This document shows, piece after piece, positions 1 to 5,283 of a stretch of 5,283 nt of DNA. How positions within the stretch are numbered: position 1 is the stretch's first letter; every line of letters starts with the position of its first letter. The translations under genes and the position numbers were made by a program. The stretch is from an uncultured Clostridia bacterium (GTDB taxonomy: Bacteria > Bacillota > Clostridia > Christensenellales > Borkfalkiaceae), in assembly GCA_947632165.1 (NCBI GenBank), contig CANROI010000106.1, positions 1 to 5,283 on the forward strand, written 5' to 3'. The notes below the pieces were generated by a model. It made no database searches. It saw only the letters and a program-made list of their open reading frames with translations, and was not told the origin of the DNA.

Positions 1-951
1 CCCACCTTCCTCGAGAATGCGTCGGTAACGCACGGCGGCAGAACGCCCGCGCAGGAGCGGGAGCTCAAGGCAAAGAGAGTGTTGGAGGGTGAGGGCTTCC
101 TCGAGGCATGCAATTATTCCTTCTATTCGCCCAAGGACTTCGACCTTCTCAAATTGCCTGAAGACGCGCCCGAGCGCCGGGCGATCAAAATTCTCAATCC
201 CATCGGCGAGGATCTCTCGGTGATGCGCACCTTCCTCGCGCCGAGCATGCTCCAGAACATCGTCCGCAATGTGCGGCGGGGCAACGGAGAGGGGAGGCTG
301 TTCGAGCTCGCGAACGTCTATCTCGCGGGCGGGCTGCCCCTGTCCGAGCTGCCCGCGGAGCGGCAGACGCTCGTCTTGGGGCTCTGGGGCGAGGGCGATT
401 TCTTCGACCTCAAGGGCGCCATCGAGGCGCTCGGCGAGGCGTTCGGCCTGAAATTCGCATTCGAACGGGGCATGCGGCCCTATCTGCACCCCGGCGTGAC
501 CGCTTTCGTCACGCTGGACGGGAAGCGGGTGGGCTACCTCGGCGAGCTGCACCCCGGGCTTGCGAACGAGCTTGCGCTCGAGAAGAAGTGCTACCTCGGC
601 GAGCTCGACTACGCGGCGGTCTCCGCAAAATTCGCGGCGGATATCACCTATCATAATCTGCCCAAATTCGAGTGCGTCACGCGCGATCTTGCCGTCGTGC
701 TCGATGAAAAGACGACCTGCGCCGAGGCGACGGCCTGCATTCTGCACGCCTGCAAGGCGGTGAAAAAGGCCGAGCTGTTCGACGTCTATCACGGCAAACA
801 GCTCGGCGAGGGCAAGAAGAGCCTGGCGTTCCGCCTCACCTTCGAGCCGGATGAGCGGGCGGAAAAGCCGCTCTCGCCCGAGAACGTCGACGGATTCTTC
901 AACAAGATCGTCGCAAATCTCAAACACAATCTGAACGCGGAACTGCGCTGA
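1..951 (+). CDS. pheT: Phenylalanine--tRNA ligase beta subunit, C-terminal part (5' end outside window)
   Basis: This is the C-terminal 316 residues of the beta subunit of the cytoplasmic alpha2-beta2 phenylalanyl-tRNA synthetase, which charges tRNA-Phe. The frame is open from base 1 and ends at TGA 949-951. The GTG at 79 is internal, because clear family sequence precedes it (the G-x-x-T-x-x-Q segment, then LEGEGFLEACNYSFYSPKDF). Fragment residues of about 20-205 match the catalytic-like core of the subunit, including NPIGEDLSVMRTFLAPSML and RLFELANVYL. Residues of about 218-316 are the ferredoxin-fold anticodon-binding domain (FDX-ACB), with the typical opening PKFECVTRDLAVVLD and ending in a KIVANLKHNLNAELR-type helix. 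Family members are about 790-800 residues long, so roughly 480 N-terminal residues (tRNA-binding, B3/B4 editing and B5 regions) should lie upstream. A strong terminator follows directly, which fits the last gene of a pheST operon. No frameshift or internal stop is seen. Confidence 0.97.
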   Translation, partial: PTFLENASVTHGGRTPAQERELKAKRVLEGEGFLEACNYSFYSPKDFDLLKLPEDAPERRAIKILNPIGEDLSVMRTFLAPSMLQNIVRNVRRGNGEGRLFELANVYLAGGLPLSELPAERQTLVLGLWGEGDFFDLKGAIEALGEAFGLKFAFERGMRPYLHPGVTAFVTLDGKRVGYLGELHPGLANELALEKKCYLGELDYAAVSAKFAADITYHNLPKFECVTRDLAVVLDEKTTCAEATACILHACKAVKKAELFDVYHGKQLGEGKKSLAFRLTFEPDERAEKPLSPENVDGFFNKIVANLKHNLNAELR

Positions 952-962
952 TTGTTTCGTAA

Positions 963-1003
963 AGCGCCGCGCCGCCGGGGACCCGGCGGCGCGGCGCTCT
1001 TTT
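963..1003 (+). terminator. Rho-independent terminator after pheT, possibly bidirectional
   Basis: A perfect inverted repeat has arms 963-979 and 982-998 (17 complementary bases, 16 usable pairs closing a GGAC tetraloop) and is almost entirely G/C. TCTTTT follows on the plus strand (998-1003), 11 bases after the pheT stop. Read on the minus strand, the same hairpin lies 15 bases past the esterase stop and is followed only by TTTACG. It is therefore a good terminator for pheT and at best a weaker one for the convergent esterase gene. Confidence 0.85.
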
Positions 1004-1012
1004 GCGAAAAAC

Positions 1013-2269
1013 TCAGTGTCTTATCGCCCGGACGACGGCGTCTGCAATGCGCGCCATGCCCGCCGCGTTGGGGTGGAGCTTGTCCACCGTGTACTGCGCA
1101 ATATTTTCGGGCGTGATGCCGCTCTCGTGATACAGGTCGATATAGCGGGCGCCCATCGTCTCCGTAAGTTCTGCGATCGTCTGCACGAATGCCTCCTCGA
1201 CAGCGCCCTTTGCGGGCTTACGCTTGCGGTCGGGCGTAAACGAGCAGCAGTAGATCTCCGCCGCGGGGTAGGCCGTCTTCAGGGTGCGGAGCACTTTGCC
1301 GTAGGCCTCCGAGAAGGTCGAGGGGACCTCGGGCGGCTCGCCCTCGCCGAAATAATCTCCGATCGCCGTGCCCGCCGCATAGTCGTTGACGCCCATAAAG
1401 ACGACGATCAGGTCGGGCGTCCTGCCTCCGGAATGCAGGTTTTTCGCGCGGACATCATAGGTATTGGCGTCCTTCACCACCGAGCCCGACCACGAGTTGT
1501 TGACGGCGATCTTGTAGCCGAGCTCCTTCGCCGCCCGGTACCACCAGGTGTCGCTGACGGCAAGGTCGGCGCCCGCATAGTTGTTGTTGGGGAACCAAAC
1601 GGCATTTTCGCCGATCGTCTCGTTGAAAGAGACGCCGTCCGACCAGCCCCGGTAGGTCGAAATGCTGTCGCCGAGGAAGGAGATGTATTTCTCTTCGCCC
1701 GCCGCTTTTCTTACGCCCTCGATCTTGAAGAGCAGGGAATGCGCGTTTTCGCCCTTCTTCCCGAAGACGCGGTTGAAAAAGCCGTAGCGCTCGTCGCCGC
1801 GCTTATACTGCGGCAGGATCGGCATCGTCTCGTCCCCGAAGGCGAGCGTCTCGCCCGCGCCGACCTCGATCGAGAGGCCGTCCGCCGTGATCCAATCCCC
1901 CGCGGAGACGCCACCGAGTTTCCCCGTGAAGTCGAGTTCGTAGCGGGCGCAGTCCTCCCGCGCCGCCGTGAAGTCGTTTCCGAGCACAAACACGGGCAGC
2001 ACGAGCCCCTCGGAGTCGGCGGAATAGCCCTCGCCGAACTGCGCGAAGGGGAAGGAGATCGAGGTGATCACGCTGTTTTCAAAGCAGATGGGATCGTAGA
2101 GTGCAAAGGGCGCATAGCCGGGCAGGAACGCGGCGTCCCCCTGCAGCGCGGAGCTGTCGAAGAGGACCTCGGGTTCCTTCTCTTCGGGGGGCGCTTCGCA
2201 GCCTCCGAAACAGGGCAAAACGAGGAGCGCTGAAAGCGCGCCCGCAAACAGGACATAGCTCTTTTTCAT
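1013..2269 (-). CDS. Putative lipoprotein with C-terminal SGNH/GDSL hydrolase (esterase) domain
   Basis: This 418-residue protein is probably exported and lipid-anchored. It starts with MKKSYVLFAGALSALLVLPC and then FGGC, so Cys24 after Phe-Gly-Gly is the likely lipobox cysteine (a slightly atypical -3 Phe), followed by an acidic, proline-rich tether. Residues of about 35-190 form a domain I cannot assign. Residues of about 195-418 are an SGNH hydrolase: block I FLGDSIS (nucleophile Ser202), block II around NNSWSGS (Gly262), block III GVND (Gly293, Asn295), and block V VDKLHPN with Asp396 and His399 completing the triad. SGNH enzymes hydrolyse acyl esters, and exported ones often deacetylate glycans; the substrate here is inferred only. 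The ATG at 2269 was chosen over an in-frame upstream ATG at 2302 because it has GGAGGG five bases upstream, begins a normal signal peptide, and the 2302 start falls at the predicted transcription start. The gene is divergent from the GH3 gene and convergent with pheT. Confidence 0.9.
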   Translation of the reverse strand: MKKSYVLFAGALSALLVLPCFGGCEAPPEEKEPEVLFDSSALQGDAAFLPGYAPFALYDPICFENSVITSISFPFAQFGEGYSADSEGLVLPVFVLGNDFTAAREDCARYELDFTGKLGGVSAGDWITADGLSIEVGAGETLAFGDETMPILPQYKRGDERYGFFNRVFGKKGENAHSLLFKIEGVRKAAGEEKYISFLGDSISTYRGWSDGVSFNETIGENAVWFPNNNYAGADLAVSDTWWYRAAKELGYKIAVNNSWSGSVVKDANTYDVRAKNLHSGGRTPDLIVVFMGVNDYAAGTAIGDYFGEGEPPEVPSTFSEAYGKVLRTLKTAYPAAEIYCCSFTPDRKRKPAKGAVEEAFVQTIAELTETMGARYIDLYHESGITPENIAQYTVDKLHPNAAGMARIADAVVRAIRH

Positions 2270-2274
2270 CTGTT

Positions 2275-2280
2275 CCCTCC
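2275..2280 (-). promoter_or_regulatory. Ribosome binding site of the esterase gene
   Basis: On the minus strand GGAGGG is followed by AACAG and then the ATG at 2269. It is a near-ideal Shine-Dalgarno site at five-base spacing. This decides the start, because the alternative ATG at 2302 lies at the predicted transcription start and could have no such site on the transcript. Confidence 0.8.
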
Positions 2281-2307
2281 GTCGGAAGCTACTCGCCTCC
2301 AAACCTT

Positions 2308-2336
2308 ATTGTAAATCAATATATTGGAAAAGTCAA
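2308..2336 (-). promoter_or_regulatory. Sigma-A-type promoter of the esterase gene
   Basis: On the minus strand the -35 is TTGACT (2336-2331) and the -10 is TACAAT (2313-2308), each one mismatch from consensus, with an exact 17-base spacer. Transcription should begin near 2301, leaving a leader of about 32 bases that contains the GGAGGG site. The surrounding sequence is AT-rich in an otherwise GC-rich window. No direct evidence of activity exists; the match and the spacing are what is seen. Confidence 0.7.
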
Positions 2337-2362
2337 GCGGTTTATGGTAATTTCAAGCATTT

Positions 2363-2372
2363 TTTGATCAAA
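2363..2372. promoter_or_regulatory. Perfect 10-base palindrome, possible operator half-way between the genes
   Basis: TTTGATCAAA is a perfect palindrome about 27 bases upstream of the -35 of the esterase promoter and 8 bases before an isolated TATAAT on the plus strand. Its position suits a regulator acting on one or both genes. Palindromes this short in AT-rich DNA can arise by chance, so the call is tentative. Confidence 0.25.
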
Positions 2373-2379
2373 CCGAAAA

Positions 2380-2385
2380 TATAAT
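2380..2385 (+). promoter_or_regulatory. Isolated perfect -10 hexamer (possible second promoter for the GH3 gene)
   Basis: A perfect TATAAT lies in AT-rich DNA 112 bases upstream of the GH3 start. At 16-18 base spacing I find no acceptable -35 (for example GCATTT at 17), and no TG extended element precedes it. If used, probably with an activator, it would give a leader of about 105 bases containing the TTACGGCCGTAA palindrome. The promoter at 2448-2476 is the better candidate. Confidence 0.3.
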
Positions 2386-2396
2386 GTGTCTTATTT

Positions 2397-2408
2397 TTAC
2401 GGCCGTAA
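2397..2408. promoter_or_regulatory. Perfect 12-base palindrome, candidate operator
   Basis: TTACGGCCGTAA is perfectly self-complementary and lies between the isolated TATAAT and the main GH3 promoter. It is too short and has no loop, so it is more likely a dimeric repressor site than a terminator. The regulator family cannot be named from the sequence, and no regulator gene is in the window. Confidence 0.35.
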
Positions 2409-2429
2409 GGGGCGGGATCCTTCGGCACG

Positions 2430-2466
2430 GATTTTGTGCGGCAGGGATTGATTTTGCGCGCGGGAT
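2430..2466 (+). repeat. Tandem imperfect direct repeat overlapping the GH3 promoter
   Basis: GATTTTGTGCGGCAGGGAT (2430-2448) is followed by GATTTTGCGCGCGGGAT (2450-2466), with starts 20 bases apart, which is close to two helical turns. The second copy contains the end of the -35 and most of the promoter spacer. The two copies share GATTTTG, a GCG and the closing GGGAT. This could be a pair of activator or repressor sites on one face of the helix, or a chance duplication. Confidence 0.45.
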
Positions 2467-2476
2467 ATGATAAAAT
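2448..2476 (+). promoter_or_regulatory. Sigma-A-type promoter of the GH3 gene, extended -10
   Basis: The -35 TTGATT (2448-2453) and the -10 TAAAAT (2471-2476) are separated by exactly 17 bases, and a TGA triplet (2468-2470) before the -10 supplies the extended TGn element. The start should fall near 2483, giving a very short leader of about 15 bases that begins just before the ribosome binding site. An overlapping TATGAT at 2466-2471 is an alternative -10. Confidence 0.65.
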
Positions 2477-2484
2477 GAAGAAAA

Positions 2485-2490
2485 GAGGGG
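2485..2490 (+). promoter_or_regulatory. Ribosome binding site of the GH3 gene
   Basis: GAGGGG ends seven bases before the ATG at 2498. It is purine-rich and correctly spaced. Together with the lysine-rich, hydrophobic N-terminus that follows, it fixes the start of the GH3 gene. Confidence 0.7.
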
Positions 2491-2497
2491 CGTTTTC

Positions 2498-5283
2498 ATG
2501 AAAAAGAAACTCCGGATCGTCGGGTTCGTTGCGGTCACATTGGTATTTGCGATCTTATTCGCGGCGTTTGTCACCGCGTTCTCGTGGTCTGCCGTGAACA
2601 ACTATATCGTCAACTACACCTCCGGCTGGGGCTGGGACCGGGAGAAGACGGAGGGGGAGATGTATGTTTTGCCCCGCTTCTCTTCGGAGGCGGAGGCGAA
2701 CGCAAACTCCCGCGAGGTCGCGATCCGCGCGCAGGCCGAGGGCACGGTGCTCCTCAAAAACGACGGCGCGCTCCCGCTCGGGAAAGACGAGCGCAGGGTG
2801 AGCGTGTTCGGCGCAGGCTCGGTGGCGCTCTCTTACGGCGGAACGGGTTCGGGCGAAGGAAACGGCGGCGCGGGCAACGTCGACCTCTATACCGCGCTCG
2901 AAGAGAGCGGTTTTTCCTGCAATCCCGTGCTCGCCGATTTTTATAAAAAGATGAACGGGCGCGGCTATCGCCGCGGCAAGGGCACCGATATGAACGGCGC
3001 CTATTTGGGAACGAAGGGAGCGCGCGACTTCGGCTATTCGGTCAACGAGGTGGAGTGCGGCAAGTTCACGCAGCAGGTGCGCGGTTCATACGCCTCTTAC
3101 GGCGACGCGGCGCTCGTCGTGATCTCCCGCAGCGGCGGCGAGGGGCAGGATCTGCCCACCGATATGTCCGCTTTTTACGAGGGGGATCACAGGCATTACC
3201 TCGAACTCACGGAGGAGGAGATCGCCCTCTTCGAGGAGGTTCGAAGCGGCGGATTCGGGAAGGTGATCGTCCTTCTTAACACCCTCAATCCGTTCGAGGC
3301 CGGCTTTCTCGAAGAGGCGTCCTTCGGCGTCTCCGCGGCGCTCTGGATCGGCGGCACGGGGCAGTACGGCACCGAGGCGGTCGCAAAGATCCTCACGGGC
3401 GAGCTCTCCCCCGAGGGAAGGCTCCCCGATACCTATCCGCGCGATCTGCTCTCTTCGCCCGCGATGCAGAACTACGGCGATAACCGCTATACCGAGAACG
3501 GGCAGCCGACGAGCGCCGCCTATGTCGCCTATGAAGAGGGGATCTACGTCGGATACCGCTACTATGAGACCCGCTATTTCGACGCTTCGCTCGGGAAAAA
3601 CAACGCGGGCACGGCGGGCGAGATCGTCTACCCCTTCGGCTACGGGCTCGGCTATACGCAGTTTTTTTGGAGCGAGCCCATTCTGACCGTACGCGACGGC
3701 GCGCCCGCCGTGACGCTCACGGTCGAGAACATCGGCGCACGGGCGGGCCGCGAGACCGTGGAACTCTATCTGCAGAAGCCCTATACCGAATACGACAGGG
3801 CGCACGGCGTGGAGAAGTCCGCGACCGAACTCGTCGGGTTTTACAAGACGGCCGCGCTCGGCCCGGGCGAGCGGAAAGAGGTCACGATCTCCGTGGAAAA
3901 AGAGCAGCTTGCCTCCTACGATGCCTACGGCTGCGGGACCTATCTTCTGGAGGAGGGGGACTATCTCTTCTCTGCGGCACGCAATGCCCGCGCGGCAACG
4001 GAGGAGTTCCTCGCCGTCGCGCGGGGGGAGCGCGCAGGGCTCGTCTTCCGGCAGGAAGCGGACGAAAAGCTCGATGTGAGCGGCACGGGCTATCCCATCG
4101 AAAACCGTTTCGAGACGGAAAATTATACCTCCCGCCCCGCGGATATGCCGCTGCTCACCCGCGCCGATTGGGCAGATACCTTCCCGACCGTCTACGGAGG
4201 CGGGCAGCCGGGGCAGGCGGAAAAGCCGCTCACCGAGGAGGTCAAGGCGGAGATCCTCGACCGCGGCGAGCGCGCGCACCTCGGCGAGAATACCGACGAG
4301 AAGGACTTCCTCTACCATCCCGCAACGGGGGAGCGCGAGGAGGTCGCGATCGGGAAGGCGGTCACCTCGAGCGGCGAGGGGCTGAACTTCATCGACCTTA
4401 CAGACGAGCACGGCAAGCCCTATGACTATGATGACCCGCGCTGGATGGCGCTCGTGCGCTGCATGAGCGCGGACGAGCTGTATCTTCTGTGCTCCTCGGG
4501 CTATGGGCAGAGCCCGCAGATCGATTCGATCAACAAGCGCCGTTCGATCACTTCGGACAGCCCGATGGGGCTGCACTGCGGCACCCTCTTCCCCTGCTAT
4601 CCGATCCAGGCGGCGACCTTCGATACGTCCGTGGCCGAGGCGATCGGCGACTGCATCGCGGAAGAGGCGCTCTGGAACGACGTCCGCGGCTACTATTCCC
4701 CCGCCTGCAACATGCACAGGACCCCCTTCGGCGGCCGGAACTACGAATACTACAGCGAGGACTGTCTCCTCGCGGGGAAATACGCGGCGGCGGAGGTGCG
4801 GCGGCTGCGCGCGGGCGGGCTGTATGTCCATCTCAAGCATTTTGCGCTCAACGACCAGGATACCAACCGCGGCGACAGGGGGAATTTCCGCAATTTCGAT
4901 CCCTATAACGGGCTCTGCACCTACTCGGGCGAGCAGACGATCCGCGAGATCTACCTGAACGTGTTCCGCATCGCCGTCGAAGAGGGCGGGGCGAACGGCG
5001 TCATGACCTCCTACAACCGCATCGGAAACACCTGGTCGGGCGGACATTACGGGCTCGTGACCGAGGTCCTCAGGAACGAATGGGGGATGCGCGGCATCGC
5101 GCTCACCGACTACGCGGGCACCTTCGGCTATACCTATATGAATATGAACCAGGGGCTTCGGGCGGGCAACAGCCAATGGCTGCACCCGAGCGACGCGTTC
5201 CCGATCGACGACAGGACCTCCGACGCGGCGATCTACTATCTCCAGAAGGCCGCGAAGGACATTCTCTATGCGGAGGCGAGCTC
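2498..5283 (+). CDS. Glycoside hydrolase family 3 enzyme with reversed domain order, N-terminal membrane segment (3' end outside window)
   Basis: The frame is open for 928 codons to the window edge. GH3 enzymes are retaining exo-glycosidases (beta-glucosidase, xylosidase and related). Residues 2-6 are basic and 7-29 hydrophobic with no lipobox cysteine, so this is an uncleaved anchor or a long signal peptide. Residues of about 72-390 are the GH3 C-terminal alpha/beta domain, with a glycine-rich loop at 113-127, SRSGGEGQD carrying the likely acid/base Glu215, and PFGYGLGYT at 379-387. Residues of about 395-506 are fibronectin-III-like. A linker of about 515-645 is acidic and unassigned. From about 648 comes the (beta/alpha)8 barrel: TSDSPMGL (Asp687), HRTPFGGRNYEYYSED (740-755), KHFALNDQDTNR (Lys780, His781), and ALTDYAG with the likely nucleophile Asp871. 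In classical GH3 proteins the barrel comes first. The reversed order is known in some Ruminococcus and Butyrivibrio beta-glucosidases. The end, AAKDILYAEAS, resembles the last barrel helix, so the true C-terminus is probably near but could include another segment. Substrate is not determined. Confidence 0.95.
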   Translation, partial: MKKKLRIVGFVAVTLVFAILFAAFVTAFSWSAVNNYIVNYTSGWGWDREKTEGEMYVLPRFSSEAEANANSREVAIRAQAEGTVLLKNDGALPLGKDERRVSVFGAGSVALSYGGTGSGEGNGGAGNVDLYTALEESGFSCNPVLADFYKKMNGRGYRRGKGTDMNGAYLGTKGARDFGYSVNEVECGKFTQQVRGSYASYGDAALVVISRSGGEGQDLPTDMSAFYEGDHRHYLELTEEEIALFEEVRSGGFGKVIVLLNTLNPFEAGFLEEASFGVSAALWIGGTGQYGTEAVAKILTGELSPEGRLPDTYPRDLLSSPAMQNYGDNRYTENGQPTSAAYVAYEEGIYVGYRYYETRYFDASLGKNNAGTAGEIVYPFGYGLGYTQFFWSEPILTVRDGAPAVTLTVENIGARAGRETVELYLQKPYTEYDRAHGVEKSATELVGFYKTAALGPGERKEVTISVEKEQLASYDAYGCGTYLLEEGDYLFSAARNARAATEEFLAVARGERAGLVFRQEADEKLDVSGTGYPIENRFETENYTSRPADMPLLTRADWADTFPTVYGGGQPGQAEKPLTEEVKAEILDRGERAHLGENTDEKDFLYHPATGEREEVAIGKAVTSSGEGLNFIDLTDEHGKPYDYDDPRWMALVRCMSADELYLLCSSGYGQSPQIDSINKRRSITSDSPMGLHCGTLFPCYPIQAATFDTSVAEAIGDCIAEEALWNDVRGYYSPACNMHRTPFGGRNYEYYSEDCLLAGKYAAAEVRRLRAGGLYVHLKHFALNDQDTNRGDRGNFRNFDPYNGLCTYSGEQTIREIYLNVFRIAVEEGGANGVMTSYNRIGNTWSGGHYGLVTEVLRNEWGMRGIALTDYAGTFGYTYMNMNQGLRAGNSQWLHPSDAFPIDDRTSDAAIYYLQKAAKDILYAEAS

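Noticed and set aside
79..951. pheT starting at the GTG at base 79
   Set aside because: The frame continues upstream to base 1 with conserved PheT sequence, and 290 residues would be far too short for this family.
1016..2233. A 405-codon open frame on the plus strand opposite the esterase
   Set aside because: It is antisense to a gene with a complete SGNH motif set, signal peptide, ribosome site and promoter. Its arginine- and valine-rich translation is typical of a shadow frame.
2270..2302. Longer esterase start at 2302, adding 11 residues (MEASSFRRREQ)
   Set aside because: It would place the start codon at the predicted transcription start with no ribosome site, and would put charged residues before a normal signal peptide.
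2425..2439. Small hairpin GCAC/GTGC upstream of the GH3 promoter
   Set aside because: Only four base pairs, and it lies upstream of the main transcription start. It is better explained as part of the repeat region.
2475..2501. Short upstream frame (MKKRGAFS) overlapping the GH3 start as ATGA, like a leader peptide
   Set aside because: Its ATG lies inside the -10 element of the best promoter, upstream of the predicted transcription start, and it has no convincing ribosome site.
2368..2601. A 77-codon minus-strand frame crossing the GH3 start and promoter
   Set aside because: It overlaps the GH3 promoter, ribosome site and signal sequence and shows no recognisable domain.
3086..5185. A 699-codon open frame on the minus strand opposite the GH3 gene
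   Set aside because: It lies wholly antisense to clear GH3 sequence. Long antisense frames are expected in GC-rich genes, where the codon bias removes stops. Its translation shows no recognisable motif.

Overview
The window holds three protein genes: the 3' end of a housekeeping gene, then a divergently transcribed pair of extracytoplasmic carbohydrate-active enzymes. The coding DNA is GC-rich, while the 228-base gap between the divergent genes is AT-rich around its promoters. Purine-rich Shine-Dalgarno sites, a lipoprotein-type signal peptide, sigma-A-like promoters and a domain-permuted family 3 glycoside hydrolase of a type known from Ruminococcus and Butyrivibrio suggest a GC-rich anaerobic Bacillota (Clostridia), perhaps an uncultured gut lineage. 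That placement is inference, and no species can be named.

Layout. Bases 1-951 (+) encode the last 316 residues of the phenylalanyl-tRNA synthetase beta subunit (pheT), whose 5' part lies outside the window. A perfect GC-rich hairpin (963-998) followed by TCTTTT ends the transcript. It sits in a 61-base convergent gap, so it may also serve the gene arriving from the other side. Bases 1013-2269 (-) encode a 418-residue putative lipoprotein with a C-terminal SGNH/GDSL hydrolase domain. Bases 2270-2497 are the shared control region: a good promoter for the esterase (TTGACT-17-TACAAT, minus strand), a good promoter for the glycosidase (TTGATT-17-TAAAAT with an extended -10), a further isolated TATAAT, two short perfect palindromes and a tandem near-repeat over the glycosidase promoter. 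From 2498 to the window end (+) runs an unbroken frame of 928 codons with no stop in the window. It encodes a membrane-anchored or secreted GH3 enzyme in reversed domain order: GH3 C-terminal domain, then a fibronectin-III-like domain, then the (beta/alpha)8 barrel.

How the genes may work together. PheT is unrelated to the others. The esterase and the GH3 enzyme both carry export signals and share one control region. The simplest reading is a two-gene surface module that removes acyl groups from, and trims, a plant or mucosal glycan, with the products taken up by a transporter encoded elsewhere. The substrate cannot be read from the sequence. No RNA gene, mobile element, CRISPR array or attachment site was seen. 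The nearest thing to novelty is the permuted GH3 enzyme with altered active-site-loop motifs, paired with an esterase whose N-terminal domain is unassigned.
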